Source: Punica granatum (lineage: Eukaryota > Streptophyta > Magnoliopsida > Myrtales > Lythraceae). Taken from it: a DNA stretch of 64,000 nt. Shown here one piece after another: positions 13,384 through 24,379 of this stretch. The position numbers were made by a program, and so were the translations under genes. The stretch is taken from NCBI RefSeq assembly GCF_007655135.1, contig NC_045134.1, forward strand, positions 21,290,568 to 21,354,567. Reading direction: 5' to 3'. Positions within the stretch are counted from its first letter, which is position 1; every line of letters begins with the position of its first letter. The notes below the pieces were generated by a model. The model was not told where the DNA came from and did not search any database. It was given only the letters and a program-made list of their open reading frames with translations.

Positions 13384-13694
13384 TTTGTTTTTTTTGCTGG
13401 ATAAAAAGGCTAGGTAACCCGCTGTGACTGTCTCAACTAAGGAAACCTAACCACCACGGAATGTTCCTTTCGCCGTAGCTCACTAAAACTTTAGCCCAAC
13501 TTGGTTACCGCAGCTCCACCAACACACTAATGGATTAAGTCCAAGGCCTACTAGATCAAGTATTATAGGCCGGCCAACGTCATCCCATAATACACCCACA
13601 TAGTGACGAGCTCTACGTTCTCAGTGAGGTTCGAACTCGTGATGTTCAAGTGGAGCACTTGGATTTTAACCACAAGGCTATCGTGCTTGTGGTC
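13384..13694 (-). mobile_element. tRNA-derived SINE with 11-bp target-site duplication
   Basis: The direct repeat ACATGAACCAA flanks the element at 13371-13381 and 13695-13705. Read on the minus strand, a tRNA-like head carries an A box TAGCCTTGTGG (13670-13680) and a B box GTTCGAACC (13628-13636). A non-tRNA body follows and the element ends with TTATCCAGCAAAAAAAA. Length is about 310 bp. Promoter boxes, A-tail and duplication together make a confident SINE call. Confidence 0.9.
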
Positions 13695-14126
13695 ACATGA
13701 ACCAACCTATATCAGCAAAACCACGCATCTCATTTATAACCAAAGAATAAAATAGTTATCCGTAAATTATGTGATATGGATTACTCCATGCATAGTCCAC
13801 GCTCCCCTAATTTGTGAATTAAAAAAAAAAAAAGGAAGGGATAAGCCTTCCTCCAGGGAAAAGTTCAACGCAGCTTCGTTCCTTGTATGATGCGCACACT
13901 GATCTCTAAAAGAAATGTACCTACATCTCAAAAGTCAGACAGATTAATATTTAAGAATACCAGTATTATTGGGTGCAATTAAGTTAACACGACAATCGGC
14001 GTTATAATCGGATATTCTGGCTTCAAAAAGCCAGTATCTTTCCATGCACATGATGCAAGGTTTCAATATTAACTTCATTACCAATAATATTGTAGTTTCT
14101 GCCGACGACCCTTTATTTTTTAATTC

Positions 14127-14129
<3 letters not shown>

Positions 14130-14162
<33 letters not shown>
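14130..14162. repeat. TA dinucleotide microsatellite
   Basis: About 16 uninterrupted TA units directly upstream of the Tourist-like MITE. Similar TA/GT tracts occur at about 14698-14726 and 15006-15037. Confidence 0.9.
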
Positions 14163-14163
<1 letters not shown>

Positions 14164-14181
14164 TGAACTAGTCATAATTTA

Positions 14182-14679
14182 CACTTTGTTTGGATAGTAT
14201 CTTATGAAAGGTTATGGAACGGTGGGGTGGGATGGGTACTACACCCTTAATTGTGAAATATCGATTGCTTATTGAACCCTGTGAATTGCGTGAAAGTAGG
14301 ATACTCCAAGTTCGGGGATCCAAGAGTTATGGAGAAATGGGATGGGGTGGGTTATAGAGGAGTTATTTAATTCTCCATAACCTATGTTTAGATAAACTTT
14401 CATTAAAGGGTGAGGTGGAATAGTGTGTGAATTTGAAAAAGATCCTGACCCTTGATTATTTTTTATAATATTATCTCAATGGTTTATCTTCTTATCCCTC
14501 TATAATAACCCTAATTAATGTGATTAGAATATAAAAGTTATGAAGGGTTATGGTGTGATTAGTTATTCCTCCATGACTCTCCCCCTCTTAAAAATTTTAA
14601 AAGCCAAACATGAATTATCATAATCCCTCCGTAAATCATCCCTTTATAATCTTTCATAATTTTCAATCCAAACAAGATG
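14182..14679. mobile_element. Tourist/PIF-Harbinger-like MITE with TTA duplication
   Basis: Left terminus CACTTTGTTTGGAT and right terminus ATCCAAACAAGATG are inverted repeats, extending inward through CTTATGAAAGGTTATGG / CTTTCATAATT. TTA flanks both sides (14179-14181 and 14680-14682), the target preference of PIF/Harbinger elements. About 500 bp, no transposase, several internal ATGGGATGGGGTGG-type repeats. Non-autonomous. Confidence 0.75.
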
Positions 14680-15004
14680 TTAGAATATAGCCAGTAATAT
14701 ATATATATATATATGTGTGTGTGTGTCATGTATATCCTACATAGAATTGGGTCAAGAAGAATATATTCTTCGCTTATAATGCATGATCAACTATGAGGTT
14801 TTCCGGTGATTAATTTAATTAGTTTCTTTCCTCGAGATACTAAAATTAGGTTGACCGATGCTCTAACTTTTCAAATGTGGTTATTAACAAGCTAAGCTGC
14901 CTAAAACCAAGCAAAGTCGCAAAAAAAAAAAGGCAAAGTCAATTGATTATCTCTAGGAGACAAAAGTTTTTTTTTATTTTTTTTGCTGAGTATTGTAGAC
15001 AAAA

Positions 15005-15039
<35 letters not shown>

Positions 15040-15419
15040 GTCGCTCAAGTAATTATTAATCACCTCCAAGATTCTATTTTACCGGCCCTTACGAGGTCAA
15101 CCATTTGACCGAATCGACCATTGGCCAGCACAAGCCCTCCATTGTTGAATGCCTCAAGGCTATACAGTTAGAGCCCAGCCGCCGCCTATGTTATCACGGC
15201 AAAAGAAGGAATTGGCACGGCAATGTCACATAGGCTGGGATGGTTGGGATTTTTAACTTTGAAGTAGATTACCCGAATCAGGCCAAAAAAAAAAAAGAGT
15301 AGATTACCCGAAGATGATTTGATTAGAATCATAATGAGTAAAATGATTCTGGCAATTGCAGAGCTGTGCGTATATAGTATGCAAGTATGCCATGTCTCTA
15401 TTTTGGCACGTTATCATTG

Positions 15420-15985
15420 TAGATTGTGACTTGTGAGAGGAACGAGTAATTCGGAATTCGCACAAGAAAGTCAAAATGCTCGGAGTTGGAACTCCAAGTT
15501 TTTGAGCGTTGCAACACGGAGCGTACTGCCTAAAGCCAATATACTCGGAGTTACAACTTCGGTTTCACACATTGCAACACTGAATCTACTGCCCATAGTC
15601 AGTATACTCGGAGTTGCAATTTCAGTTTTTGAATGTTGCAACACTGCTACGTTCATTTTTCTGAAAAGTTGTGAAGGTGTGTGGAATGATATAACTCATG
15701 CAAAAGAGCACGAATCTCCTTATATAAACAAACACAAGAGGGGTTATAAAACTCCTCTTTTCTTTTTCTCTCTGTTTTTCTCCCTTCACAATATTTCAGA
15801 GAAGTCTCAATAAGAGATCTTCGTATTGTATCCTAAAGGGGATATTGCAATTGAAGTTCCCGCAACAAACTCTTCATAGTGAGAGCGATAATCACCTTAA
15901 GGAAAGTGATCTTCATGCCTATGACCACATTCTGGTTCTACTCTCTGGTCCTCTTCTTTAACAGTGCACGCAACAAGTAACATGC
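15420..15985 (+). mobile_element. Probable solo LTR of a retrotransposon with U3 tandem repeats
   Basis: The segment behaves like an LTR: a U3-like part holding a 63-65 bp tandem repeat (units begin CTCGGAGTT at 15479, 15544 and 15607), a TATA box TATATAAAC at 15721, then a leader-like region and a 3' part TCTTTAACAG near 15956. No gag, pol, primer-binding site or second LTR was seen nearby. The exact ends and a 5-bp target duplication could not be fixed. The open frame across the repeats (15433-15813) is not a convincing protein. Confidence 0.5.
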
Positions 15986-16239
15986 TAGATATTTTAAGAG
16001 CAGCGGGTAGAAATTAGCCCTTAGTTCATAAATTGTGCATAAAAAATGTAATTATAAGTTTCTTTCGATAAGATCAGGAGAAATTCTTAACTTATTTTTA
16101 TCGACATTAATCTCCACTTCCTCATCAAATTGTCTTAACCACAAAATACATGCATGTATTAAAAAGAAATTTAACAGACCATATTTTTTTAAAAATCCAT
16201 GCATTTATTCGAAATTAATTCCTTTTTCCTTTTAAAAAA

Positions 16240-16310
16240 GGCTAATGGCCTGCTAAGTGATTAGAATGGACGAAACTTTCATTAGCAAGAATTGAACCCA
16301 GCTAGGTTAA
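16240..16310 (-). mobile_element. Truncated SINE-like copy (GGTTCAATTC family)
   Basis: On the minus strand GGGTTCAATTCTTGCTAATG and GAAAGTTTCGTCC match the pieces at 12325-12445 and 50365-50480. Only the B-box part and downstream body remain. Confidence 0.4.
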
Positions 16311-16455
16311 AAAATAAAATTTGAACTTTAGAAAGATTGTGTCAATTTCAAATGTTAGTGTCATCTATATGTTCTGTTATGTGTTTTAAACTAGAGAAGT
16401 AAGATATTTTGTAATTTCTCTTCTCCTAATAATACACTTTTACATTTTACAAAAA

Positions 16456-17935
16456 GTAAAAAGACACTTTTGCTCATCCACCTTTAACCTTTTTTTATTA
16501 TTTTTGGTCATAAATCTTTTTGTTTCTAATCTTGTCCTCAACCTTTCACGTTATAACCATTTTAGTCTCGCGATTACATTTTTTTAGTTAATAACTTTGC
16601 TGACATGAAATTTAAAAATAATTTTCTTAAATTCAAATTAAAATAAAACAAATAATTAAAAAAAAAAGAATCTGGAGGGGGGCCGTCAGCCATCCATCCC
16701 TGAACGGGGTCATCGGTGAAATCTAAACTCACCGAAGATCATCGTCGGTGATAAGTATGGCAGACTAAGACGACCCCAAACCCACGATTTCTCCTGATCT
16801 GGGAGATCCTCTCCCAAATCGGGAGAAGTCATGGGTGTGGGCCCCCCACCGGCTACCCACTCCCAATGGTGGTCACTAGCAAAGTCGAAACTCGCCGTCA
16901 ACCATCGTCGAAGGGTGAGTGGCTGGTGGGGCTGGCTCTAGTGTCTCTCTCCTTATTATTATTTTCTTTCTTTTTTGGATTAATTGTATCGGTGGTCCAA
17001 AAAGTTTCATGAATGTTTCAAGTTGGTCCAAAATGTTTTTTTGGTAACTTATTGGTACAAAAAGTTTCAAAACTGTTTCAGTATAGTACATTCCGTCAAT
17101 TGCCCCTGACGTCGTTAACATTTTGCTGATGTGGCGCGTCTTATTTGTCATTTTTGTTCATGGAACTAATCGTAGTGTGCCACGTCATTTAAGATGAAAT
17201 AAAATTTGAAAAAGTCTAATAAAAATACGGAAAATAATAAAAGAAAATATAAAATAATAAAAATTTAGAAAAATAATAAAAAAATGAATAAAAATTTAAA
17301 AACTTTTAAAAATAATTCAAAAAATAATTTTTATTATTTTAAATTTTAAAATAAAATAATTTTAATATTAAATTTAAAATTATTTTTAAAAACTTTTTAA
17401 AATAATTTAAAATAAGTTTTTATTTTGTTCTAAATTTTTTCTATTTTTTTATGTTTTATTTTCTGTATTTTATTGGACTTTTTTCAAATTTTATTTTTTC
17501 TTAAATGACGTGGCGCACTATGATTGGTTCCACGTAACAAAAGTGACACATAGGATGCACCACATCAACAAAATGTTAACGGCGTCAAAGGCAATTGACG
17601 GAATGTACTACGTTAAAACGGTTTTGAAACTTTTTGTACCAACAAGTTACCAAAAAAATATTTTTGACCAACTTGAAATATTCATGAAATCTTTTGGACT
17701 ACCGGTGCAATTTACCCTTCTTTTTTTAGTATCAATTGCTTTATTTTTATTGAAACATTAAAAATTAATTTTAAAATTTTAAAAATTACGACGTCAACAA
17801 AGTTAATGGAAAATGTAACTATTGGATCAAAGTGGCGAAAATGCAAAAGGTTAAGGAAAGCAATAGCAACAAATAAAGGTTTAGCACTAAAATGACTAAA
17901 GCGAGAAATGTTGAGAATCAAAAGTGTCTTTTTCC
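16456..17935. mobile_element. Outer MULE of a nested pair
   Basis: The ends are inverted: AAAAAGACACTTTTG at about 16458-16472 and its complement CAAAAGTGTCTTTTT at about 17919-17933, with further similarity inside (TTAACTTTGTTGAC-type). Flanks TTACAAAAA (16447-16455) and CTACAAAAT (17937-17945) agree at 7 of 9 positions, a decayed 9-bp duplication. A GC-rich non-coding interior (16675-16945) resembles those of the MULEs at 34.1 kb and 48 kb. A second MULE (16977-17717) sits inside. Confidence 0.6.
16977..17717. mobile_element. Inner MULE-type element with exact 9-bp target duplication
   Basis: TTCTTTTTT occurs at 16968-16976 and again at 17718-17726, directly flanking inverted arms of about 250 bp. 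The right end read inwards starts GGGTAAATTGCACCGGTAG, the left GGATTAATTGTATCGGTGG. The arms continue through ACATTCCGTCAATTGCC and TGACGTGGC-type sequence. The centre is an AT-rich spacer. No coding capacity. It lies within 16456-17935, so it inserted later. Confidence 0.85.
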
Positions 17936-17945
17936 TCTACAAAAT

Positions 17946-20606
17946 AATCTTACTATATTAATAATCACTAAATACTGTCAAATGAAAATGATAATGGAGT
18001 AAATTCAGATTTTTACTAAATACCAAAAAACTTTTTCGCCTCTTCTATTGTTTTCTCCGTCCCTCTATCCCTTCTCTCTCCGCTCTCTCTACCCTCACCA
18101 TGCTTTACCTTTTCTCTCTCCAGTCAAAACATTTTATTCTAGGATATAATTGTAGAGAAATTATATGGTGCAATCATCAAAATTGGTGACATGATACACT
18201 CAAATATTTTAGAAAAAGTTTATGTGAAACTCCTTTAAAATCCATGTAATTTACTAATAATTTAAGTAATATTCTTCGAAATCCGTTTTGCTTCAAATGT
18301 AAGTAACTTACTAAGAAGTTTGAGTAATTTACCTAGCTAATGTATCACAAAACATGTACTTTACTCGAAAAACGAGTAATTTACTTAAAATTATGCTATT
18401 TTACTGTAATTTCAAATAATTTACTTATATGTATGGTGCAATCACTTTAAAACTTTCTTTTGAAAGTGATGTTGCTAAAATAAAAGTGCTGAAAAATAAG
18501 TAATAATTTTAGAATTAGTAAAAGTTTTTGGGCAGTAACAATTTTAGGGCTTCTGAAATTAAAATTAATACTTAATATCGAGAATGAGAATAAGCAGAAA
18601 CAGTTTTTATATACACCTATATATACTGAGAAAATCACATTTTCAACCGCTAAAATTAACCAAATTATGATTTTAAAATAGTTCACCAAACATTGCTTCT
18701 GCTTAAAAATCAATAGAAAAAAACACGTATATATAACTGTCACTGCACTCCCAAACGAAACCTAAAAGTACTTGACCATAGACATTCTTTATAATTGCAT
18801 GAAAGGTCTTGATGATTGGTCTTCATTTAAGATTTATCCTGACATTTCGATGATTAAAAAAACAAAAGGACCATGGTTTCCAAATTTAACCAATATGGAT
18901 CTGTGTTAATCATCTAGTCATTTTTTGCCATTTTTCCATATTTAAACATTACATGACAATGCATTGTAGAACAATTTTATGACTATGAAAATATAAAAAT
19001 TTGGCATTATGCATCACTACAGCATGTGACATAGGGAACGATTGTATGAATTACTAGGCACCCAGACCTGGAGAAAAGGAGTCCAAGAGCCGGGGACCTT
19101 GACTGTGGCCTCCACAGACGAAGTTTAGGGTGGTTAGATGTGTCTCATCTCAGCTATCAAATATATGAATCTGACATATCGGAGTCAAGGAAAACAAATA
19201 ACTATTTAGGAGTCCCATTTTAGCAATGTTTTGAAACCACATGCCTTTTTTCGCAACAATTAGAATATGGGGATCGATAGTCAAATTGTTGAAAACTTTG
19301 GGACTTTTTCTGCAAATTTTACTTGTATTTTTATTGAGTAATTTATTCAATATTGCAATTAATGATCATCTTCTTTTTAACTTATGTAAAATTATGTATT
19401 TATCGATAAAATTATAACAATAATAATAGTTTATACGGAAATGAAAGACAAAAACAGAAACGAACTAATTGTGCATCGTGCTGGTACGGGGTCTAGTTGC
19501 GCCAAATTGCTTTTGGGTATGATGATTAAGCTTGCCATGGTAAATAAAAATGACCATGAAAATTCAAAATGAGCTTTCGCCAGTACAGGCATGAGAGAGA
19601 TTTGAAGAGCGAGAGATTTGTGTATGGGGAGGGAGAGAGAGACCAGCGGGAAAAGAAGAAAAAGAAGATTTAGTTCGTTACATTAGATTACTTAAAAGTT
19701 AAAAATCAATAAGATGTGACATAACTGATAAATTATATTTTATGTGGGGAGGTTTTTATATATATAGTATAGAGGTTTAAAACTTAATAAAAGCATCTCG
19801 GGAGACGAAATTATCTCCTCAGCTTATTTGCCCCGCACTCTTTACCAATTATTAAAAAATATTCTTGCAAACCGAGTCATAACACCTTATGAATAGGCCG
19901 AAATGGTGAGAAAAAGGACTAAACCATACCAATTGCCGGAAATCAATTCCAATACCGACAAGACATTCAAGACTTTACCTGAGAAATGGAAACGAGGGTG
20001 TGTGTGTGTGAGTTTCAAAGATGGAACCGTTCTCTTAGATAAAATTCAATAAGTTTTATGGGCTTCCTACTTTTAAATTTGATAGATTTTACCATGAAAC
20101 ACCTACTTATATTCGATGATAAAACATTAATTTCAACTATTAAATCCCACCAACTTTTAATTTTATCCGTCCATTATTTATATACTTTACCCATGATATT
20201 TTTAGTCTTTCATATTTCACCTATAATACTATATCAATGTGTACGAATCTTCCCACCTCATGTACTAATCATATTTCGCCACATCACCCATCATGGCCAC
20301 ATCACCGAACTGGACCATAAAAATACATCAACGTTATATTAGATTAGTCTAATATAAGCCAGGCATGTTAGCGACACGTCATGAACATGTAAGCATGTTT
20401 TAATTTATGAACACGTCAACGTTATGCTATCGACATGTAAGCGACTCTCCAATTTTATTATACTTACATGTGGTTTGAAAGATCTCTGGGTCAAAATGTT
20501 GTCTTTAATATTAAAAAGACTGAAAAAAACTAACGTGTCAATATGGAGCATAATTTGGCGTTCCATTGTGGAATTTGTCTTTGAAGTTGGGATTGTCTTT
20601 GAAGTT
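17946..20606. other. Intergenic, no gene seen
   Basis: AT-rich. A pyrimidine-rich patch lies at 18040-18125 and a GC-richer unassigned patch at 19040-19110. Open frames are short and without protein character. Confidence 0.55.
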
Positions 20607-20958
20607 GAGATTTTAACACGAATCTCATGATTTGACATTTTTCGCAAATTTATTCCATGGTTTAAAAAATACGTAGAAGGGCACATGATTTGCATTCTTT
20701 TCTAAATTTATCTCGGTGTTAAATTTTTCATCAATGATTGATGGAGTTGTTGACGTGGCTAGGCTTTATGTCTAACGGCGCTTACGTGGAAATATTGCTA
20801 ACGCATGTCAGCAATTCTGTCAATGATTGATGGAAAAATTTAACGTCGGGATAGATTTAGAACAAAATACAAATCATTAGCTTTTTATGTATTTTTTATA
20901 CCATGGGATAATTTTACAAAAAAATCAAACCATGGGATATGTATAGTGTTAAAATCCC
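20607..20958. mobile_element. Fold-back MULE-type MITE, relative of 7677-8022
   Basis: Left end GAGATTTTAACACGAATCTC and right end (complement GGGATTTTAACACTATACAT) are inverted. Inside are paired CCATGG-TTTA and CAATGATTGATGG arms round a GC-rich loop with GACGTGGC/TTACGTGG. Flanks TTTGAAGTT (20598-20606) and TTTCAAGTT (20959-20967) match at 8 of 9. Shared CCATGGTTTG and ATTTATCTCGG motifs tie it to the element at 7.7 kb. Confidence 0.75.
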
Positions 20959-21078
20959 TTTCAAGTTTCCCCTCCTCTTTTTTTTTTTTTAGGGATGTTT
21001 TGGGGTTCAGTTTCAAAGAAATCTTTCTGCTGTATATTCATCTCTGCATTGAAGATCTCTGATTTTAAGCGAGAACCC

Positions 21079-21080
21079 AA

Positions 21081-21111
<31 letters not shown>
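21079..21111. repeat. TAA trinucleotide microsatellite
   Basis: About eleven TAA units in a row. Confidence 0.9.
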
Positions 21112-21872
21112 GGGCAAAGCAAGAGGCGTCTTTTGGCCCATAATGAATAAAAATTTCCATAGGCTTCCGCCCAAGATTGATTTTTGGGCCTGACACAACA
21201 GACAAATTTGGGCTTACATATCGAAGATCAGCTTTGCCCCCTTGAAAATCAATACAACCCAATTAGCCGCCTTTGAATCTCTTGTGTTTCTCTCTCTTTT
21301 TTTTATTTTCCTTTTTTTTTTGTGTGTGCCTTGATATTCGAAAATTCAACGGGTTTCAACTAATCTAATTCGATCTATGTGTTTATATAGTGCTTTTCTT
21401 AAGGCTAAATAGTAAATTCGACAAACATGCTCTGTAGTTGAGAGAAGAATAGACATCATATAGTTTTGAAACAAGATAATGATACCCTCTCTCTTTATGG
21501 ACTCTGACAGATCTTACAAGTTTCAGAAAAGGATAATGAGCCGCCTTCATGCAACGTGCATAATGCTTTTCGAAACTATATAAGGGTGTCAAGTTTTCAT
21601 TAAAAAAAAATTTCAAGATGTAAAGATGTGTATCAGTATCATAGTTTAAGAGAACGGGATAGCATCCCGACATCGAAGGATCCTCTAAAAAACGGGCACG
21701 AGAGCCATCATGGACAAACCACCCCTACTCCATGAATCACCAAAAGTTCCATGCTAGCGCTAGGGCCTTCCATAACTATGAATCAGTAACTTTCAAACCG
21801 AAAAGGATATATATAAGTAAGATTCTTCCCGCAATACGGGTATTTAGGACATGATGCCTGGAACCACTTAAA

Positions 21873-22525
21873 CCTCTCGCAGAGGATTTGAAGTGTCATG
21901 CTTGACTATCGAATACTGTCGTACTAAACTTAAAATCTTATATTACTATTTCGAGTGGTTGAAGAAGCAACGAAACACTTTCTTAGGAGGGCATTCCACA
22001 TTATCATCACATAATCCTTGCATGATGCTATAAAGACTATTAAAGCAACAGTTGCTCATGTTCTCCATGTTTATTCAACGGCCATTGAGTCCGTCTATCA
22101 TATTCTTTCGATAAGATCAGTCCATCTATCAAAAGTCATTCTAACAAGCTGCAAAAGACATACTCATCAAGAAATCATATTATGACCACTTGCGAGGGAC
22201 TCGAAGTGTCATGCTTGACTATTATTGATCGAATACTATCATTATAAACTTAAATCATATTATTACCACTTACTTTAGTACTATTTCAAGTGATTTCCAT
22301 GGAAGATGCAAAGAAACACTTTCCTAAGAGGACATTCTACGATTCATCACATAATCCTCGCACGATAGATTATTAAAGCAACACTTGCTAAGGTTCTCCA
22401 CGCTGACTCTACTGCCATCACTTATAAACTTTGTTAAAGTAATGAAACCATAGAAGAAAGTCCTTCTACCGTAAGTCGTCGTAACAAGATGCGATTGATC
22501 GAAACATACTCGACGAGAAATTTCG
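21873..22525. repeat. Diverged tandem duplication, unit about 315-345 bp
   Basis: Two successive units share GAAGTGTCATGCTTGACTAT (21890 and 22203), ACACTTTC with TAGGAGGGCATTC / TAAGAGGACATTC, CATCACATAATCC, GACTATTAAAGCAACA-like and CATACTCATCAAGAAAT / CATACTCGACGAGAAAT sequence in the same order. Divergence is substantial, so the duplication is old. No frame is open through either unit. Confidence 0.7.
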
Positions 22526-22654
22526 GTATTTGCTAATAATTATAAATAAAGTTGGATTTCTTTGCCCCCCTTTTATGTGTTATCGTTGGAAAAAGAGGGG
22601 CGCAAATGAACTTTCTACAACGATCAAATACGATACCCAACGACACCTGATCTG

Positions 22655-22905
22655 TCCCGAGACGAGACGAGACGAGAACGAGAGAGAGAGAGGTTTGAAT
22701 TTTGAATAGTGAGAAACTTTTTGGAGGGAGCTGTTGGGAGTGTGCGATCTGTTTCTGGTGGGTGGGGCCCGCCAGCTGTCGCCTTGTCTTCTTGTGATGT
22801 CACACCCCACCTTGGGGCCCCACAGGGGTGAGATCAGCCCCGTCCGCTCCCTTCCTTCACCCGTTTCTCCCTGCGATGCAGGCAGATCGAATCGAACGGC
22901 TGTCA
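22655..22905. other. Isolated GC-rich island, function not recognised
   Basis: A GAGAC/GA simple repeat (22657-22692) precedes about 200 bp of GC-rich sequence in AT-rich surroundings. Open frames on both strands run through it, but neither resembles a known protein. It could be a gene or transposon fragment. Confidence 0.35.
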
Positions 22906-22929
22906 TAACTTTAGCTTAATTTCATTTCG

Positions 22930-24120
22930 CCCCCTGAAGTTTATCTTGCCTGTCCCCCCCACCTTCCAAACCCCCCAACTGATAAGTGAGATTTTATTAC
23001 TAGATTTCATGTTATTCTCGATCCAGATTTGTTTTTCCATGTTTTACATGACTTAGCCGAATTCATGGGTCGGCTATTGGTACTGATCATACTCTCCGAC
23101 CTCTATATCAATCAGGTAGTAACGATATTAGCAAAACATACTCTTCATACTCTTTTTTTTATCGGTTCCCTTTTTTTTTCCCCTGAAATGTTCTTCTCTG
23201 ATTGTAGCATTATTTACCCAATACTGTTCTATTCGATGGATGCATATTCATTGATGGATATATCCAATAAAAATCTCGGGGAATAATTCACAGAGCATTG
23301 TCTTCCTGTTTATTTCCATCTCGAATCACATTGAAATAAACTCGGAAGTATATGGGTTATGGTTCCAGCAAGTGATTTTATATAGGGGGCTAATAAATTA
23401 GATGGAGAACCATATACATTGGACCATTTTCTTCTTTGCCAACTGAAACATAATTCAACTTTAATAGTGGGTGTGGTCTCTATATGTTCGGTTTAAAATT
23501 CTAAATTTCAGTCTCACTAGTTCCTCCCAAAAGTACTTGTTCCATTAATTTCCCACTAAAAAAAAAAAAGAATTGCTCCACTAGCTTAGCAAAATAATAG
23601 GAAAAAAAAAAGAAATCCAATTTATGAGCACATCTTTTATCTACTAGATATTTAATTTTGGCTCCTCAATATCGTGCAGTCGGAGGCTTCAATTCAGATG
23701 ATGAAGGTAGCACGTCCGTCGACCAGGGCATAAGGGGCTATAGGTGGTAGTGGTCGAGCTATTGATGTTGTACCACATCGGCAATTTCAGAAGTTTGATA
23801 TCATCTCAACAATGGACTTTTCATATTTCTACATTTAATTTTTAGACTCCAAAAGTGATTGTAAAAATTTTAAAAGGTAAGAAGTGAACATAAGTTCGTT
23901 GATGCTGTAGTGGGAGGGATATGATTAAATTGCGTCTATTATCTTGTGTTCGAAATCCTCCATTCAACTTTTCTCATTTTTATTATTCCTTTTCTTCTTT
24001 ATCCTTTATTGTTTTCTTTTGTTTTCATTTTTACTTATGTCCTCGTTACGAATAAAACTATCGAACTAAATATTAATATTAGATGATTTATGAGACCTTA
24101 AACAACTTTCATTATGAGAA
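22930..24120. other. Intergenic, no gene seen
   Basis: AT-rich without recognisable exons or element ends. Confidence 0.55.
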
Positions 24121-24126
24121 TATATA

Positions 24127-24378
24127 CAGTGCATTTGATTTCAGAGTTAAAGTTTTGAATTTGTAACTTTGATTTTGATTATGGAAAAAGACAAAAAAAA
24201 ATATAGGACCTGTGGACTCCACCAGTTTTGTTGTGTAGTGTATTGGGTAGTGTCTGTGATTGTATATTGAATAATATATGGGGTCCATCAGTTTGATTTT
24301 GGAAAAGTATGTTTTGTTGTGTAGTGCATTGACTTAAAGTTAAAGTTAAAATTTTAAACCGCGACTCTGAAACCATAC
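24127..24378. mobile_element. MITE with TTTCAGAGT-type ends
   Basis: GTGCATTTGATTTCAGAGTT on the left mirrors GACTCTGAAACCATACGG on the right. AGTTAAAGTT and TTTTGTTGTGTAGTG motifs repeat within. The ends resemble those of the MITEs at 5.8-6.4 kb, suggesting one superfamily. Non-coding. Confidence 0.5.
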
Positions 24379-24379
24379 G

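Noticed and set aside
15433..15813. 126-residue open frame
   Set aside because: It runs over the LTR-like U3 repeats, the TATA box and leader; composition and repeats argue against a protein.
22480..22500. GTCGTAACAAG resembling the 3' end of 18S rRNA
   Set aside because: Only about 11 bases match, in one unit of a duplicated spacer; no other rRNA sequence around.
22580..22906. Arg/Ser/Pro-rich minus-strand frame
   Set aside because: No recognisable domain, overlapped by a plus-strand frame of the same GC-rich island.
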